This document shows positions 1 to 9,364 of a DNA stretch of 32,270 nt, in pieces. Within the stretch, counting starts at the first letter, position 1; every line of letters starts with the position of its first letter. Below the pieces are notes generated by a model, which did not search any database, was not told the DNA's origin, and saw nothing but the letters and a program-made list of their open reading frames with translations. The translations under genes were made by a program, and so were the position numbers. This DNA comes from Nodularia sp. (in: cyanobacteria) (GTDB taxonomy: Bacteria; Cyanobacteriota; Cyanobacteriia; Cyanobacteriales; Nostocaceae): positions 1 to 32,270 of the forward strand of contig REBL01000133.1 in assembly GCA_007692755.1 (NCBI GenBank), in the 5' to 3' direction.

Positions 1-1151
1 ATCATATTGAAATTGAAAAAGATTACGACGAAGACCTGGGGCTAGAATTTGCCACAGCCCTATTTGATGGGTTAATTCAATGTAATAACCGTTGTCCATT
101 TTGTTTTATTGACCAGCAGCCACCAGGTAAGCGTTCTAGCTTGTACTTAAAAGACGATGATTACCGTCTGAGCTTTTTATATGGTTCTTACTTAACTCTG
201 ACCAATCTGTCAGCTAGAGAATGGCAGCGGATTGAACAAATGCGCCTGTCTCCCTTGTTTGTTTCTGTTCATGCGACGGAACCAGACATCAGAATTAGAC
301 TGCTAAAAAATCAGCGTGCAGGAGAAATTCTGTCACAAATTAAATGGTTCCAAGACCGAAGACTGCAAATTCACGCCCAAGTCGTTGTTTGTCCTGGTAT
401 AAACGATGGTCAACACCTGGAACAAACCCTGAAGGATTTAGCGTCATTCCATAATGGTGATGTACCTGCTGTGGCATCAGTCGCAGTAGTTCCAGTGGGC
501 TTGACCCGGTTTCGCCCACAATTCGATGAACTTATCCCCGTAACCAGGGAAAAAGCTCAAGAAGTGATTTCCCAAGTGCAAACAATATCCCAGCAATTTC
601 GCCAACAATTCGGTTCTGGCTTTGCTTGGTTAGCCGATGAGTGGTTTTTGATTGCCGGCGAGGAACTGCCCAGTGAAGCTGAATATGAAGAATATCCGCA
701 AATTGATAACGGTGTGGGTTCCATTCGTTTATTTATTAAACAATTTGCGTCTACTGCCGCAGAATTACTACCGCCAAAGCTTAATCATCCCAAGAAACTA
801 ACTTGGGTAGTTGGTAATGCTGTAGAACAAGCATTTCAACCCATTTTACATCGCTTAAATGCTGTTGAAGGTTTAGAAGTGAATATGCAGGCTTTATCTA
901 GTGATTATTGGGGACAAAATATTAGTGTCACTGGGTTAATTACAGGTCATGATCTACTTTTAAATCTCCCAGGTGAAGATTTGGGCGATGGAATATTGCT
1001 GCCAAAAGTGATGCTAAAAAATGGCGAATTAGTATTTTTAGATGATATGAGTGTTGCCGAAGTAGCTGACCAACTCAATACAGAAATATTCCCAGTTTCT
1101 GGTATTGAAGAATTAATTAAAGCTTGTATTACTGAAGTAGCTCCCGTTTAG
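1..1151 (+). CDS. 5'-truncated radical-SAM-like Fe-S oxidoreductase with DUF512-type C-terminus
   Basis: The reading frame (codons from base 3) is open from the window edge to TAG at 1149-1151, so about 382 C-terminal residues are present and the true start lies upstream; the TTG at 141 is internal. Upstream of that TTG the same frame encodes a CX3CX2C cluster (Cys codons at 81, 93 and 102), as in radical-SAM proteins that hold a 4Fe-4S cluster. The following sequence, with its 'HAQVVVCPGINDG' segment and the C-terminal 'SVTGLITGHDLL' segment, resembles the cyanobacterial family described as putative FeS-containing oxidoreductase (PDZ-like N-terminus, radical-SAM-like core, DUF512). The missing N-terminus would hold the PDZ-like part. 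Substrate unknown. The family call rests on overall resemblance plus the visible Cys motif; the function is not established. Confidence 0.85.
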   Translation, partial: HIEIEKDYDEDLGLEFATALFDGLIQCNNRCPFCFIDQQPPGKRSSLYLKDDDYRLSFLYGSYLTLTNLSAREWQRIEQMRLSPLFVSVHATEPDIRIRLLKNQRAGEILSQIKWFQDRRLQIHAQVVVCPGINDGQHLEQTLKDLASFHNGDVPAVASVAVVPVGLTRFRPQFDELIPVTREKAQEVISQVQTISQQFRQQFGSGFAWLADEWFLIAGEELPSEAEYEEYPQIDNGVGSIRLFIKQFASTAAELLPPKLNHPKKLTWVVGNAVEQAFQPILHRLNAVEGLEVNMQALSSDYWGQNISVTGLITGHDLLLNLPGEDLGDGILLPKVMLKNGELVFLDDMSVAEVADQLNTEIFPVSGIEELIKACITEVAPV

Positions 1152-1247
1152 TTAGAAAATATCAATTGTTTTTCAGAGGTAATTTTTAGGCGTTTTAAAT
1201 GAGCAATGAAAATAATAATTTGTGAATAATAAACTTAGGAGTGAGTA

Positions 1248-3922
1248 GTGAAGAATCAGAATAAGTGCCATAACAAAATTAAAAAAGCTGGATTCTTCAT
1301 TTTTACTTTTAAACTTTTAATTTTTAATTGCTTTGGTATTGCGCCCGCAACGGCGACGACTGGGGAACCTGTATTAAGTGTGGTACATAGCCAAGAAAAT
1401 CAGCAGCAATGGGCAGAAATTACCCAGCGTTTGCAAGCCATAAATGTGAACTATTGCGTTATTCCCATAGCTAATGTCAGGAGTGCCGCAGACTGGGGCG
1501 ATCGCCGGGTATTATTTTTGCCTAATGTTGAAAGATTAACACCAGTTCAAGCGATCGCTCTACAGGAATGGATGGGTAAGGGCGGAAACGTCATTGCTAG
1601 CGGCCCTGTAGGTAGTTTGTCAGATCCAGGCGTGCGTCAGTTAATGCGATCGCTCTTGGGCGGTTATTGGGGTTTCAGTCTCAATCAGACCCAACAGATA
1701 CAACCCTCAAAAACTCAAAAGAATCATCAATGGACAAACCAAAATGGACTTTTCGGTCAAGTACATGGCGGTGTTTTAATTCCTAACAACGTTACCAGTC
1801 AAGCTGCTGCTGTCTGGAATTCCCCAGATAATTCCGCCGCAGTGGTGACCACAGAGCGTTCTACCTTCTTAGGTTGGCGTTGGGGAACAAATACAGCCTC
1901 AGCAGCAGATTTAGATAGCAACTGGTTAAAAGCTGCCCTGACACGCCATACCTCCAGGTCGTCACAACGTCAGAACAAAATAGCCGGAGGTTCCCCAGCC
2001 TGCTCGACATCAGTAGCAGCCGCGCCCTCATCCCCAATCCCAATCCCGACTCCCCACTCCCCACTCCCCACACCCCACTCCCCACTCCTCCTGCCGACGA
2101 ACTCGATCAACTCCAACAAGCAATACCCTGGAATGTTTCACCCAACTCCAATGCACCAATTAGTCGTAATGAAGCGATCGCGCTTCAACAAGAGCTAGAA
2201 AGTCTAATTGGTCGGGTAGAAAGCGCCCATCTAGCGGCATCAGCCTATGCGAATGGCGTTGGTGAAGTCATAACTAGTAACCCATCTCTCAAGGGACAAC
2301 AGGCGCAAGTAGCATCCAGCAGAGCCGGAGTTCTGGACAAAGAGCAAGCCATATCACAGGCCAGAGTAGTTGTCAATAAATTACCTCAATTGATTGCCCA
2401 AAAAAACTACGCTTTAGCTCGCCAACAGTGGCTAACAACCAAGGCAAATTTATGGAAACAGTTTCCTGTAAATAGCAGATTAGCTCAAGCTGAAATTCGG
2501 GCTGTATGGTTAGACCGGGGAACAATTGTAAAAGCAGGTAGCGAAAAAGAACTAGCCAAAATTTTTGATCGGTTAGCCAAGTCGGGAATTAACACCGTCT
2601 TTTTTGAAACTGTCAACGCTGGTTATACTATTTATCCCAGCCAAGTTGCACCCCAAGCCAACCCATTAATTCGGGGTTGGGACCCCTTGGCGGCTGGGGT
2701 AAAATTAGCCCACGCACGGGGAATGGAGTTACACGCTTGGGTTTGGGTTTTTGCGGCTGGTAACCAGATGCACAATCAGCTGATTAATGCCCATCCTAAT
2801 TATCCTGGCCCAGTGTTAGCGGCGAATCCTGATTGGGCCAACTATGATCACCAGGGTAAGACAATTCCCACTGGACAAACTAAACCATTCTACGACCCAG
2901 CTAATCCGGAATTACGGCAGTATTTACTCAAGTTGTATGAAGAAATTGTGACTCGCTATCAAGTAGATGGTGTGCAACTCGACTACATTCGCTATCCCTT
3001 TCAAGACCCTCAGGCTGGACGCAGTTATGGTTATGGTAAAGCCGCAAGAGCGCAGTTTCAACAATTGCATGGCGTAGACCCAGTAAATATTTCTCCTAGT
3101 CAACGGGACTTGTGGCAAAAGTGGACAGCATTTCGGACAGAACAAATTGATAGCTTTGTCACCCAAGTGACGCAGCAATTACGCAAAAAGCGTCCCGATT
3201 TGATTTTTTCCGTGGCAGTATTTCCTCTCCCGGAAATAGAACGCATTCAAAAACTCCAACAAAACTGGGAAGTTTGGGCGAGGCGAGGAGATATAGATTT
3301 AATTGTGCCAATGACTTATGCTCAAGACACTTCTCGTTTTCAACGACTAGCCCAACCCTGGATAGCTTCGAGAAAATTAGGTTCTACCTTATTGTTGCCA
3401 GGGATTCGCTTGCTTTCTCTGCCCAATGTGGGTGCATTTGACCAACTGCAACTGATTAGAGATTTACCAGTCAGTGGTTATGCACTTTTTGCAGCAGAGA
3501 ATTTTAATCATGATTTAGAGAAAATCTTTACTAATACCCAAGGACAGGTTTCATCCAGAACTAATGAACCTATTCCTCACCGCCAGCCTTTTAAAGCTGC
3601 TGCTGTCCGTTACACTGCATTACAAGGTGAATGGCAGTTAGTTCTGCAAAACGACCAACTCCAAATTTCTACTGCCACAATTTCTGATTTTAATCAGCAG
3701 GTAAAAATTGTACAAGGCGCTTTAAATCAGCTAGCAGTTTCACCTTCTGCTGCTAATTTAATCGCTGCAAGAGCTACATTAACTCGATTTCAGTCTCAGT
3801 TTCAGATATGGATGCGCCAACAAGCTACGGATAATCCCTACCAAGTCAAAGCCTGGGAAAATCGCCTTGCAACTATAGAAAGGCTATTGCGTTATGGCGA
3901 ACGACGGGCGGAATGGCGTTAA
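1248..3922 (+). pseudogene. Secreted GHL10-type (family 10-like) glycosyl hydrolase, split by a frameshift
   Basis: A GTG start at 1248 has a good Shine-Dalgarno (AGGAG, 6 nt spacing). The N-terminus is a signal peptide: Lys-rich start, hydrophobic stretch, then Ala-x-Ala near residue 37. Frame 1 runs to a stop at 2198, but from about 1919 the frame one base back is open without interruption to TAA at 3922. That second frame encodes a proline-rich linker, a helical segment and a GHL10-like TIM-barrel domain ('AVWLDRGTIVKAGSE', 'HAWVWVFAAGNQ', 'VDGVQLDYIRYPFQDP'). A single missing base near 1945-1955 would join the halves into a protein of about 890 residues. Bases 2030-2090, inside the linker, are a CCCCACT-type tandem repeat that reads through in the second frame. 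Either the gene is broken, or the base is a sequencing error. An internal start in the second half could still make the hydrolase domain, but without an export signal. Substrate (cell-surface glycan?) unknown. Confidence 0.75.
2030..2090. repeat. CCCCACT-type heptameric short tandem repeat inside coding sequence
   Basis: About eight imperfect heptamer units of the form CCCCAAT / CCCCACT run through this stretch. This is the STRR type known from heterocystous cyanobacteria. In the downstream reading frame it encodes a Pro/Thr-rich linker between the N-terminal part and the glycosyl-hydrolase domain. Confidence 0.7.
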
Positions 3923-4377
3923 TTTATTGGTATAAATGCGATTCATCACGTTTTTACACAATTAGAAACATCTGATCCACATTTATTTTCATTTGGTAGT
4001 GGACTGACAAGCCTAAAATAGTGCATTAAAAGTAGGTTGGGTTAAGCGCAGCGCAACCCAACGCGACCAATGATTTGGGTTTGGTTACGTCAACTTAACC
4101 TACAATTTTTGCATCATTTTAAGCTTGCCACGCCACTAAAAAAAAGTATTTGGAGTAATTTAATCATTTGTGAGGGAATATGGGGAAAAACTAAATTTCA
4201 ATACCCCACGCCCAACGCCTCATATTTTTAGTGTTGCTTCATACAAAAATTATAGTAAATTTACATAAGTTTGAATTCAGAGATTATTATTCATTTTGGA
4301 GCAAAATATTAGAAGATTCTCGTATAAATAGCCTGCTTTAATTAACTATTTTTTGATCATAGCTATCATAATCATCT
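3923..4377. other. Intergenic region, 455 bp, no gene seen
   Basis: AT-rich spacer between the hydrolase gene and the histidine kinase gene. No convincing reading frame or RNA gene is visible. It contains a fold-back repeat at 4031-4104, listed separately. The last 100 bp should hold the kinase promoter, but no clear -35/-10 pair stands out. Confidence 0.6.
4031..4104. repeat. Fold-back (MITE-like) intergenic repeat
   Basis: The element starts GTAGGTTGGGTTAAG and ends CTTAACCTAC, giving imperfect terminal inverted repeats. It also contains an internal perfect 8-bp inverted repeat (GTTGGGTT / AACCCAAC) around a GCGCAGCGC core. Palindromic 'aggttgggtt' elements of this kind are widespread in cyanobacterial spacers. 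No transposase is encoded. Confidence 0.6.
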
Positions 4378-7300
4378 ATGCAAGATTTACCTCAACTTCC
4401 CTTGCTACGGTGTTTAAAGTCAATGATTGACTTTGATCCAGTCAAGGTAGATCCAGAAACATCAATCTCAGACGCAGTATTGCTGATGGCACATCATGGC
4501 GTAAATATCTTGGTTGTGTCAGTCTCACAGGTAATCGGATGGTTGACGCAGAATGATGTGATGCAGCTTTTAGCTTCAGGGGTTGACTTAAAAACAACCA
4601 CAATTTCTGAAGTTATGCACGCGATAAAAATTACCCTCAAACTTGCGGAATTTAAAAGTATGGCAACTGTACTTTCACGGTTGCAGCAGCATAAATGGGA
4701 TATTTTGCCAGTTATAGATGAGCATGGTCAACTTGTGGGGACAGTAACTCCAGCAAGTATTTGTCAAGCCTTAGCAAAATCAGATGAGGAAACTCAAGGC
4801 GAATATTTACAAACCCCAGCAGCACGATTGCGTTTGCTAGAGTCTGCAATGCTAAATGTCAACGACGCTATTTTGATTGCTGAAGCTGATGCGTTAGAGG
4901 AACCATTTGATCCGCGAATAGTTTATGTGAATGCAGGCTTTACCAAAATCACTGGCTACACCGCAGCTGAAGTGATTGGTAAAACACCGCGGATTCTCCA
5001 GGGTGAACTAATAGACCGCAACTCATTACTCGTTTTAAATGATTTATTATCAGGCAAGAATTTCACCACAGAATTTCGCATTGTCAGGTCTAGCGGTGAG
5101 GTGCGTTGGATTTCTGCAAAAACCTTGCCTGTAAATCATGAAAAAGGAGAAGTTTACCGTTTTGCTGGGATTGCTGAAGATATTACCGAACTTAAACAAA
5201 CACAAGCAGCCCTCTCTCAGGTAAACCAAGAGCTAGAAATGCGTGTGGCTGAAAGAACCATCGCTTTAACTCAAGTCAATCAACAGCTAGTATCTGAAAT
5301 TACCGAACGCCAAATGAGCGAAGAACGCTTTCGCTTTTTGGCAGAATCTATCCCGCAACAAGTATGGATTGCTCAAGCTAACGGTGAGCTTGAGTATGTT
5401 AATCAACGCACTATTAACTACTTTGTGTGCAGTTCAGCACAACTGCTAGGGGTAGAATGGCAGCAATGGATACATCCTGATGATTTGTCAGCTACTCTGT
5501 CTCGATGGCAGCAATCTCTCACCACTGGACAACCTCATGAAGATGAATTTCGTTGCCTCCGAGGAAGTGATCAAACCTATCGCTGGCATTTAATCCGTGC
5601 TTTGCCTATGCGTAATTCACAAGGTAAAATCGTTAATTGGTTCGGTACAAATACTGATATTGACGATCACGCATCCACAGAAATTATGCTGCGGAAAACA
5701 CAACAACAGTTACAGGCAATTTTAGATAACTCTCCGGCAGTGATTTATCTAGTAGATACTAATGGTAAAAACTTACTGGTTAATCGCAAATATGAACAGC
5801 TATTAAACCTCACTCAAGACCAAATCATCGGCAAAAGTTTGTATGAGCTTTGGCATGATGATATTGCTGATGTATTTGCTGTGAATAACCATCAAGTGAT
5901 TGCAGATGGTGTGGCCATAGAAACAGAAGAACTCGTTCCTCATGAGGATGGTTTACACACCTACTTGTCTATCAAATTTCCTTTAAAAAATGCCGATGGC
6001 CTTCCTTATGCGATTGGGGGCATTTCTACTGATATTACACAACGCAAGCAGACAGAAGAAGGTTTAAGATTACGTAATCGCGCGATCGCTGCCAGTAGTA
6101 ATGGGATTATTATTGCTGATGCTAGTCTTCCCAACAAACCTATTCTCTATGTTAATCCTGCTTTTGAGCGCATGACTGGGTACTGTGCGGCAGAGGTGAT
6201 TGGCAGAAACTTTTGTTCGTTCCCAAGTGCTGATATTAATCAATCTGGTTTACAAGCACTCTCTGCTGCTATGCAAGCTGGAACAGACTGTACTCTGACT
6301 TTACGCAACTACCGTAAAGATGGCAGCCTCTTCTGGAACGAGTTAAATGTTTCTCCAGTTTATGATCTTGCTGGTAAACTCACCCACTACATCGCCATCC
6401 AAACAAATATAACTGAGCGCAAGCAGGCAGAAACAGCCCTACAGGTGAGCCAACAAAGGCTGCAATATTTACTCTCCTCCAGTCCCGCTATGATCTATAG
6501 CACTACAACCTCCGGGGATTTCGGTTTTACCTTCATCAGTGAAAATATCACTGCCATGACTGGATACGAGGCATGGGAAATTGTAGAAAATTCTAGCTTT
6601 TGGAAGACTCGTATCCATCCAGAAGATTTGCTATATGTATTTGCTGAACTTTCAAAGGTTGTGGAAACAGAACACTATACTTTGGAGTATCGTTTTTTAC
6701 ATAAAGATGGAACTTATCGTTGGCTATATGATCAAGGCAAAATCGGGCGGGATGAAGCTGGTAATCCCTTGGAATTGGTAGGTTATTTGGCAGATATCAC
6801 AGAACGTAAGCAATTAGAACAAGAACTGAAACTAGCACTAGAGACTGAAAAAGAACTCCACGAACTCAAATCTCGTTTTATTTCCATGACTTCCCACGAA
6901 TTTCGCACGCCTTTGAGTACTATCCTTTCTTCGTCTGAACTACTAGAACATTACCGTCACAAATGGACAGAAGAAAAACAACTCACTCATTTGCATCGCA
7001 TTCAAACTGCTGTTCAGCGGATGACCGAAATGTTAAATGATGTGTTGGTTATTGGCAAGGCGGAAGCGGGAAAACTAGAGTACATACCAACATTTTTCGA
7101 TTTAGTCGCATACTGTCGTTATTTGTTGTCAGAAGCACAAGTGAATCAAAAGAATATCTGCATGATAAATTTTACTAGTCAACATAAATCTATCTCATGC
7201 TGCATGGATGGCAATTTATTAGGACATATTCTAAATAATTTGCTTTCCAATGCCATCAAATATTCTCCAAATCAAAGCACAATTAAGTTTACTCTTAGTT

Positions 7301-7566
7301 GTCAGGACGAACAAGCAGTATTTCAAATTCAGGATCAAGGAATTGGCATACCCGAAGAAGACTTACCACGCTTGTTTGAATCTTTTCATCGTGCCAGAAA
7401 TGTGGGCAATATTCTCGGAACCGGATTAGGATTGACGATTGTAAAAAATTGTGTGGATTTACACCAAGGTAAAATTTCTGTCATAAGTACTCTGGGAGTT
7501 GGTACGGAGTTTACTGTTATATTGCCATTAAATAATCATATAAATATTGAGGTAAACAATGATTAA
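4378..7566 (+). CDS. CBS / multi-PAS sensor histidine kinase
   Basis: A 1062-residue sensor kinase with no obvious transmembrane segment, so probably cytoplasmic. Domains in order: a CBS pair (about 10-135); five PAS/PAC units (about 150-275, 315-435, 440-560, 565-690, 695-815) with a coiled linker near 275-315; HisKA with the phospho-acceptor motif 'SHEFRTPLS' (His840); and a HATPase domain with N box 'NNLLSNAIKYS', G1 'DQGIGIPEEDL' and G2 'GTGLGLTIVK'. The fourth PAS is strongly LOV-like ('NYRKDGSLFWNEL', 'IAIQTNIT'), but its flavin-Cys motif reads GRNFCSF, with Cys613 one place off. The stop overlaps the start of the next gene by 8 bp, so kinase and REC-EAL protein are almost certainly co-translated partners. 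Likely inputs are nucleotide binding (CBS) and redox, ligand or light (PAS); the actual signal cannot be read from sequence. Confidence 0.93.
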   Translation: MQDLPQLPLLRCLKSMIDFDPVKVDPETSISDAVLLMAHHGVNILVVSVSQVIGWLTQNDVMQLLASGVDLKTTTISEVMHAIKITLKLAEFKSMATVLSRLQQHKWDILPVIDEHGQLVGTVTPASICQALAKSDEETQGEYLQTPAARLRLLESAMLNVNDAILIAEADALEEPFDPRIVYVNAGFTKITGYTAAEVIGKTPRILQGELIDRNSLLVLNDLLSGKNFTTEFRIVRSSGEVRWISAKTLPVNHEKGEVYRFAGIAEDITELKQTQAALSQVNQELEMRVAERTIALTQVNQQLVSEITERQMSEERFRFLAESIPQQVWIAQANGELEYVNQRTINYFVCSSAQLLGVEWQQWIHPDDLSATLSRWQQSLTTGQPHEDEFRCLRGSDQTYRWHLIRALPMRNSQGKIVNWFGTNTDIDDHASTEIMLRKTQQQLQAILDNSPAVIYLVDTNGKNLLVNRKYEQLLNLTQDQIIGKSLYELWHDDIADVFAVNNHQVIADGVAIETEELVPHEDGLHTYLSIKFPLKNADGLPYAIGGISTDITQRKQTEEGLRLRNRAIAASSNGIIIADASLPNKPILYVNPAFERMTGYCAAEVIGRNFCSFPSADINQSGLQALSAAMQAGTDCTLTLRNYRKDGSLFWNELNVSPVYDLAGKLTHYIAIQTNITERKQAETALQVSQQRLQYLLSSSPAMIYSTTTSGDFGFTFISENITAMTGYEAWEIVENSSFWKTRIHPEDLLYVFAELSKVVETEHYTLEYRFLHKDGTYRWLYDQGKIGRDEAGNPLELVGYLADITERKQLEQELKLALETEKELHELKSRFISMTSHEFRTPLSTILSSSELLEHYRHKWTEEKQLTHLHRIQTAVQRMTEMLNDVLVIGKAEAGKLEYIPTFFDLVAYCRYLLSEAQVNQKNICMINFTSQHKSISCCMDGNLLGHILNNLLSNAIKYSPNQSTIKFTLSCQDEQAVFQIQDQGIGIPEEDLPRLFESFHRARNVGNILGTGLGLTIVKNCVDLHQGKISVISTLGVGTEFTVILPLNNHINIEVNND

Positions 7567-8776
7567 AATTTTAGTGATTGAAGATGAAGAATCAGTTCGT
7601 GAGAACATACTAGATTTGCTAGAATCTGAGAATTTTGAGACGATTACAGCTGCCAATGGCACTATTGGCATATATTTGGCTATATCTGCCGTTCCTGATT
7701 TAATCTTGTGCGACATGATGATGCCGGAAATTGATGGTTACGGTGTACTAAAAGCACTGCGTCAAGAACCTTTAACAGTAACAATTCCGTTTATTTTTTT
7801 GACTGCTAAATCTGCTAAAGCTGATTTTCGCCAAGGGATGAATATGGGTGCAGATGATTATCTGACTAAGCCATTTACTCGCGCTGAACTTTTAAGCGCG
7901 ATCAATAATCGCTTGGAAAGACAAGCTACTTTAAAAAAATATTTATCTGTATCTCATCAAACTGCCATGACAACATTTTCTCCGAAAATGCAATTGCTGG
8001 AAATGAACTTATACCGGGTTATTCATGAGGAAAAGTTTGAAGAATTTGAAGTTTATTATCAACCTATTATTGATTTGGCTTCTGGAAAAATAATTGCGGC
8101 TGAGAGTTTATTGCGTTGGCATAGTCCTGAATTGGGTTCGGTTTTTCCATCTGAATTTATTCCGGTGGCAGAATCTACTGGTTTAATTATTTCTCTTGGT
8201 CGATGGGTATTACAAAATGTATGTAAACAAATTAAAACTTGGCAAGATATTGGGTGTATTTCCTTAAGAATTGCGGTAAATGTATCAGTCATTGAATTTA
8301 ATCATCCAAGTTTCATCAAAAAGTTAATTACATTTTTGAAGATGAATAACTTAGAACCACAATGTTTAGAACTAGAACTGACAGAAAGTATGATTATGCA
8401 AAATGCCAACATAGCGATCGCTACAATGAAAGAATTACAAAATTTGGGGGTAAGAATTGCTATCGATGATTTTGGTACAGGATATTCTTCTTTAATTTAT
8501 CTAAAAAACTTACCAATTAATACATTAAAAATTGACCGTTATTTTATTCACAATGTTGGTAACGACTCCCAAAAATCTGCCATTACGAAGGCATTAATAG
8601 AAATGGCGCACAATCTGAATATACAGGTAATTGCGGAAGGTGTAGAAACAGAATCTGAATTATCTTTTTTGCACCAAAATAGCTGTGATGCTATCCAAGG
8701 TTTTTTATTCAGCCGTCCATTACCAGCAGCCGAATTGGAAAATTTCCTGTGGAACAATAGAAGCTTATCTGCGTAA
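7559..8776 (+). CDS. Response regulator with EAL domain (c-di-GMP phosphodiesterase)
   Basis: 405 residues, starting inside the 3' end of the kinase gene (8-bp overlap), so it is the natural phosphotransfer partner. The N-terminal REC domain has the acidic pair at E8/D9, phospho-acceptor Asp52 ('LILCDMMMP'), Thr in 'FLTAK' and Lys in 'LTKPF'. After a short linker comes an EAL domain (about 155-400). The signature is ESL instead of EAL ('AAESLLRW'), but the catalytic set looks complete: Asn in 'IAVNVS', Glu in 'LELTES', the DD pair in 'IDDFGTGYSS' (about 303), Lys in 'LKIDR', Glu in 'AEGVET' (about 359) and Gln in 'AIQGFLFSRP'. Expected activity is hydrolysis of c-di-GMP to pGpG, gated by phosphorylation. 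There is no GGDEF domain. Confidence 0.93.
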   Translation: MIKILVIEDEESVRENILDLLESENFETITAANGTIGIYLAISAVPDLILCDMMMPEIDGYGVLKALRQEPLTVTIPFIFLTAKSAKADFRQGMNMGADDYLTKPFTRAELLSAINNRLERQATLKKYLSVSHQTAMTTFSPKMQLLEMNLYRVIHEEKFEEFEVYYQPIIDLASGKIIAAESLLRWHSPELGSVFPSEFIPVAESTGLIISLGRWVLQNVCKQIKTWQDIGCISLRIAVNVSVIEFNHPSFIKKLITFLKMNNLEPQCLELELTESMIMQNANIAIATMKELQNLGVRIAIDDFGTGYSSLIYLKNLPINTLKIDRYFIHNVGNDSQKSAITKALIEMAHNLNIQVIAEGVETESELSFLHQNSCDAIQGFLFSRPLPAAELENFLWNNRSLSA

Positions 8777-8877
8777 ATAAAGTCCCTAAAAATATTTTTT
8801 TTGCTCGTTTTTTAGCACATTTTTATCTATTTTAAGCTAAATTATTAGTGACAGTCATCTGGTTGAAAAATTTATTT

Positions 8878-9291
8878 ATGTCTCAGAATGAGAATTATAG
8901 TCAATCAAATATCAATGAATCTTCGACCCATGCAGGTGAAAGATACTGGGGTACGGTAGAGGTGATAGAGGAGGGGGAAAGCTATAGAATTAGTCGTGTT
9001 GAAATCAAGCCTAGACATGGCATTAAACCACAAATCCATTATCACCGTAATGAACATTGGGTTGTTGTTTCCGGTGTAGCTAAGGTAACTTGTGGAGAAG
9101 AAGAAAAATTACTGAATCGAAATGAATCAACTTTTGTTCCCGCAGCTACTTTGCATAAGGTAGACAACCCAGGACAGATTCCACTGATTATTTTAGAAAT
9201 TCAAAATGGTGAATATTTGGGTGAGGATGACATTGAACGACCTTATGAACTCAATGTAGTCAAGCCTACGACTGAAAATAAACCAGTTTAA
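8878..9291 (+). CDS. Single-domain cupin, mannose-6-phosphate isomerase type II-like
   Basis: A 137-residue cupin. Motif 1 reads H-Y-H-x2-E-x6-G ('HYHRNEHWVVVSG') and motif 2 'FVPAATLHKVDNPG', giving the usual His/His/Glu plus His metal ligands. The 'GERYWGTVEVIEEG' beginning and 'EHWVVVSG' core resemble the C-terminal isomerase domain of bifunctional mannose-1-phosphate guanylyltransferase/isomerases, but the nucleotidyltransferase half is absent. I chose the ATG at 8878 ('MSQNENYS') over the GTG at 8848, because the extra residues are not cupin-like; neither start has a clear ribosome site. It could act in mannose or nucleotide-sugar metabolism, or be a general small cupin. No operon partner is evident. 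Confidence 0.85.
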   Translation: MSQNENYSQSNINESSTHAGERYWGTVEVIEEGESYRISRVEIKPRHGIKPQIHYHRNEHWVVVSGVAKVTCGEEEKLLNRNESTFVPAATLHKVDNPGQIPLIILEIQNGEYLGEDDIERPYELNVVKPTTENKPV

Positions 9292-9340
9292 ATCAGTGAT
9301 CAAGGCTGATAGTGGAGACTTGAGAAATTATATCTCTTGA

Positions 9341-9361
9341 CTGATAACTGATAACTGATAA
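9341..9361. repeat. CTGATAA heptamer tandem repeat (3 units)
   Basis: Three perfect CTGATAA units followed by CTGTTAA, in the short spacer between the convergent cupin and HEAT-repeat genes. The same family in opposite orientation occurs at 14383-14417. Confidence 0.7.
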
Positions 9362-9364
9362 CTG

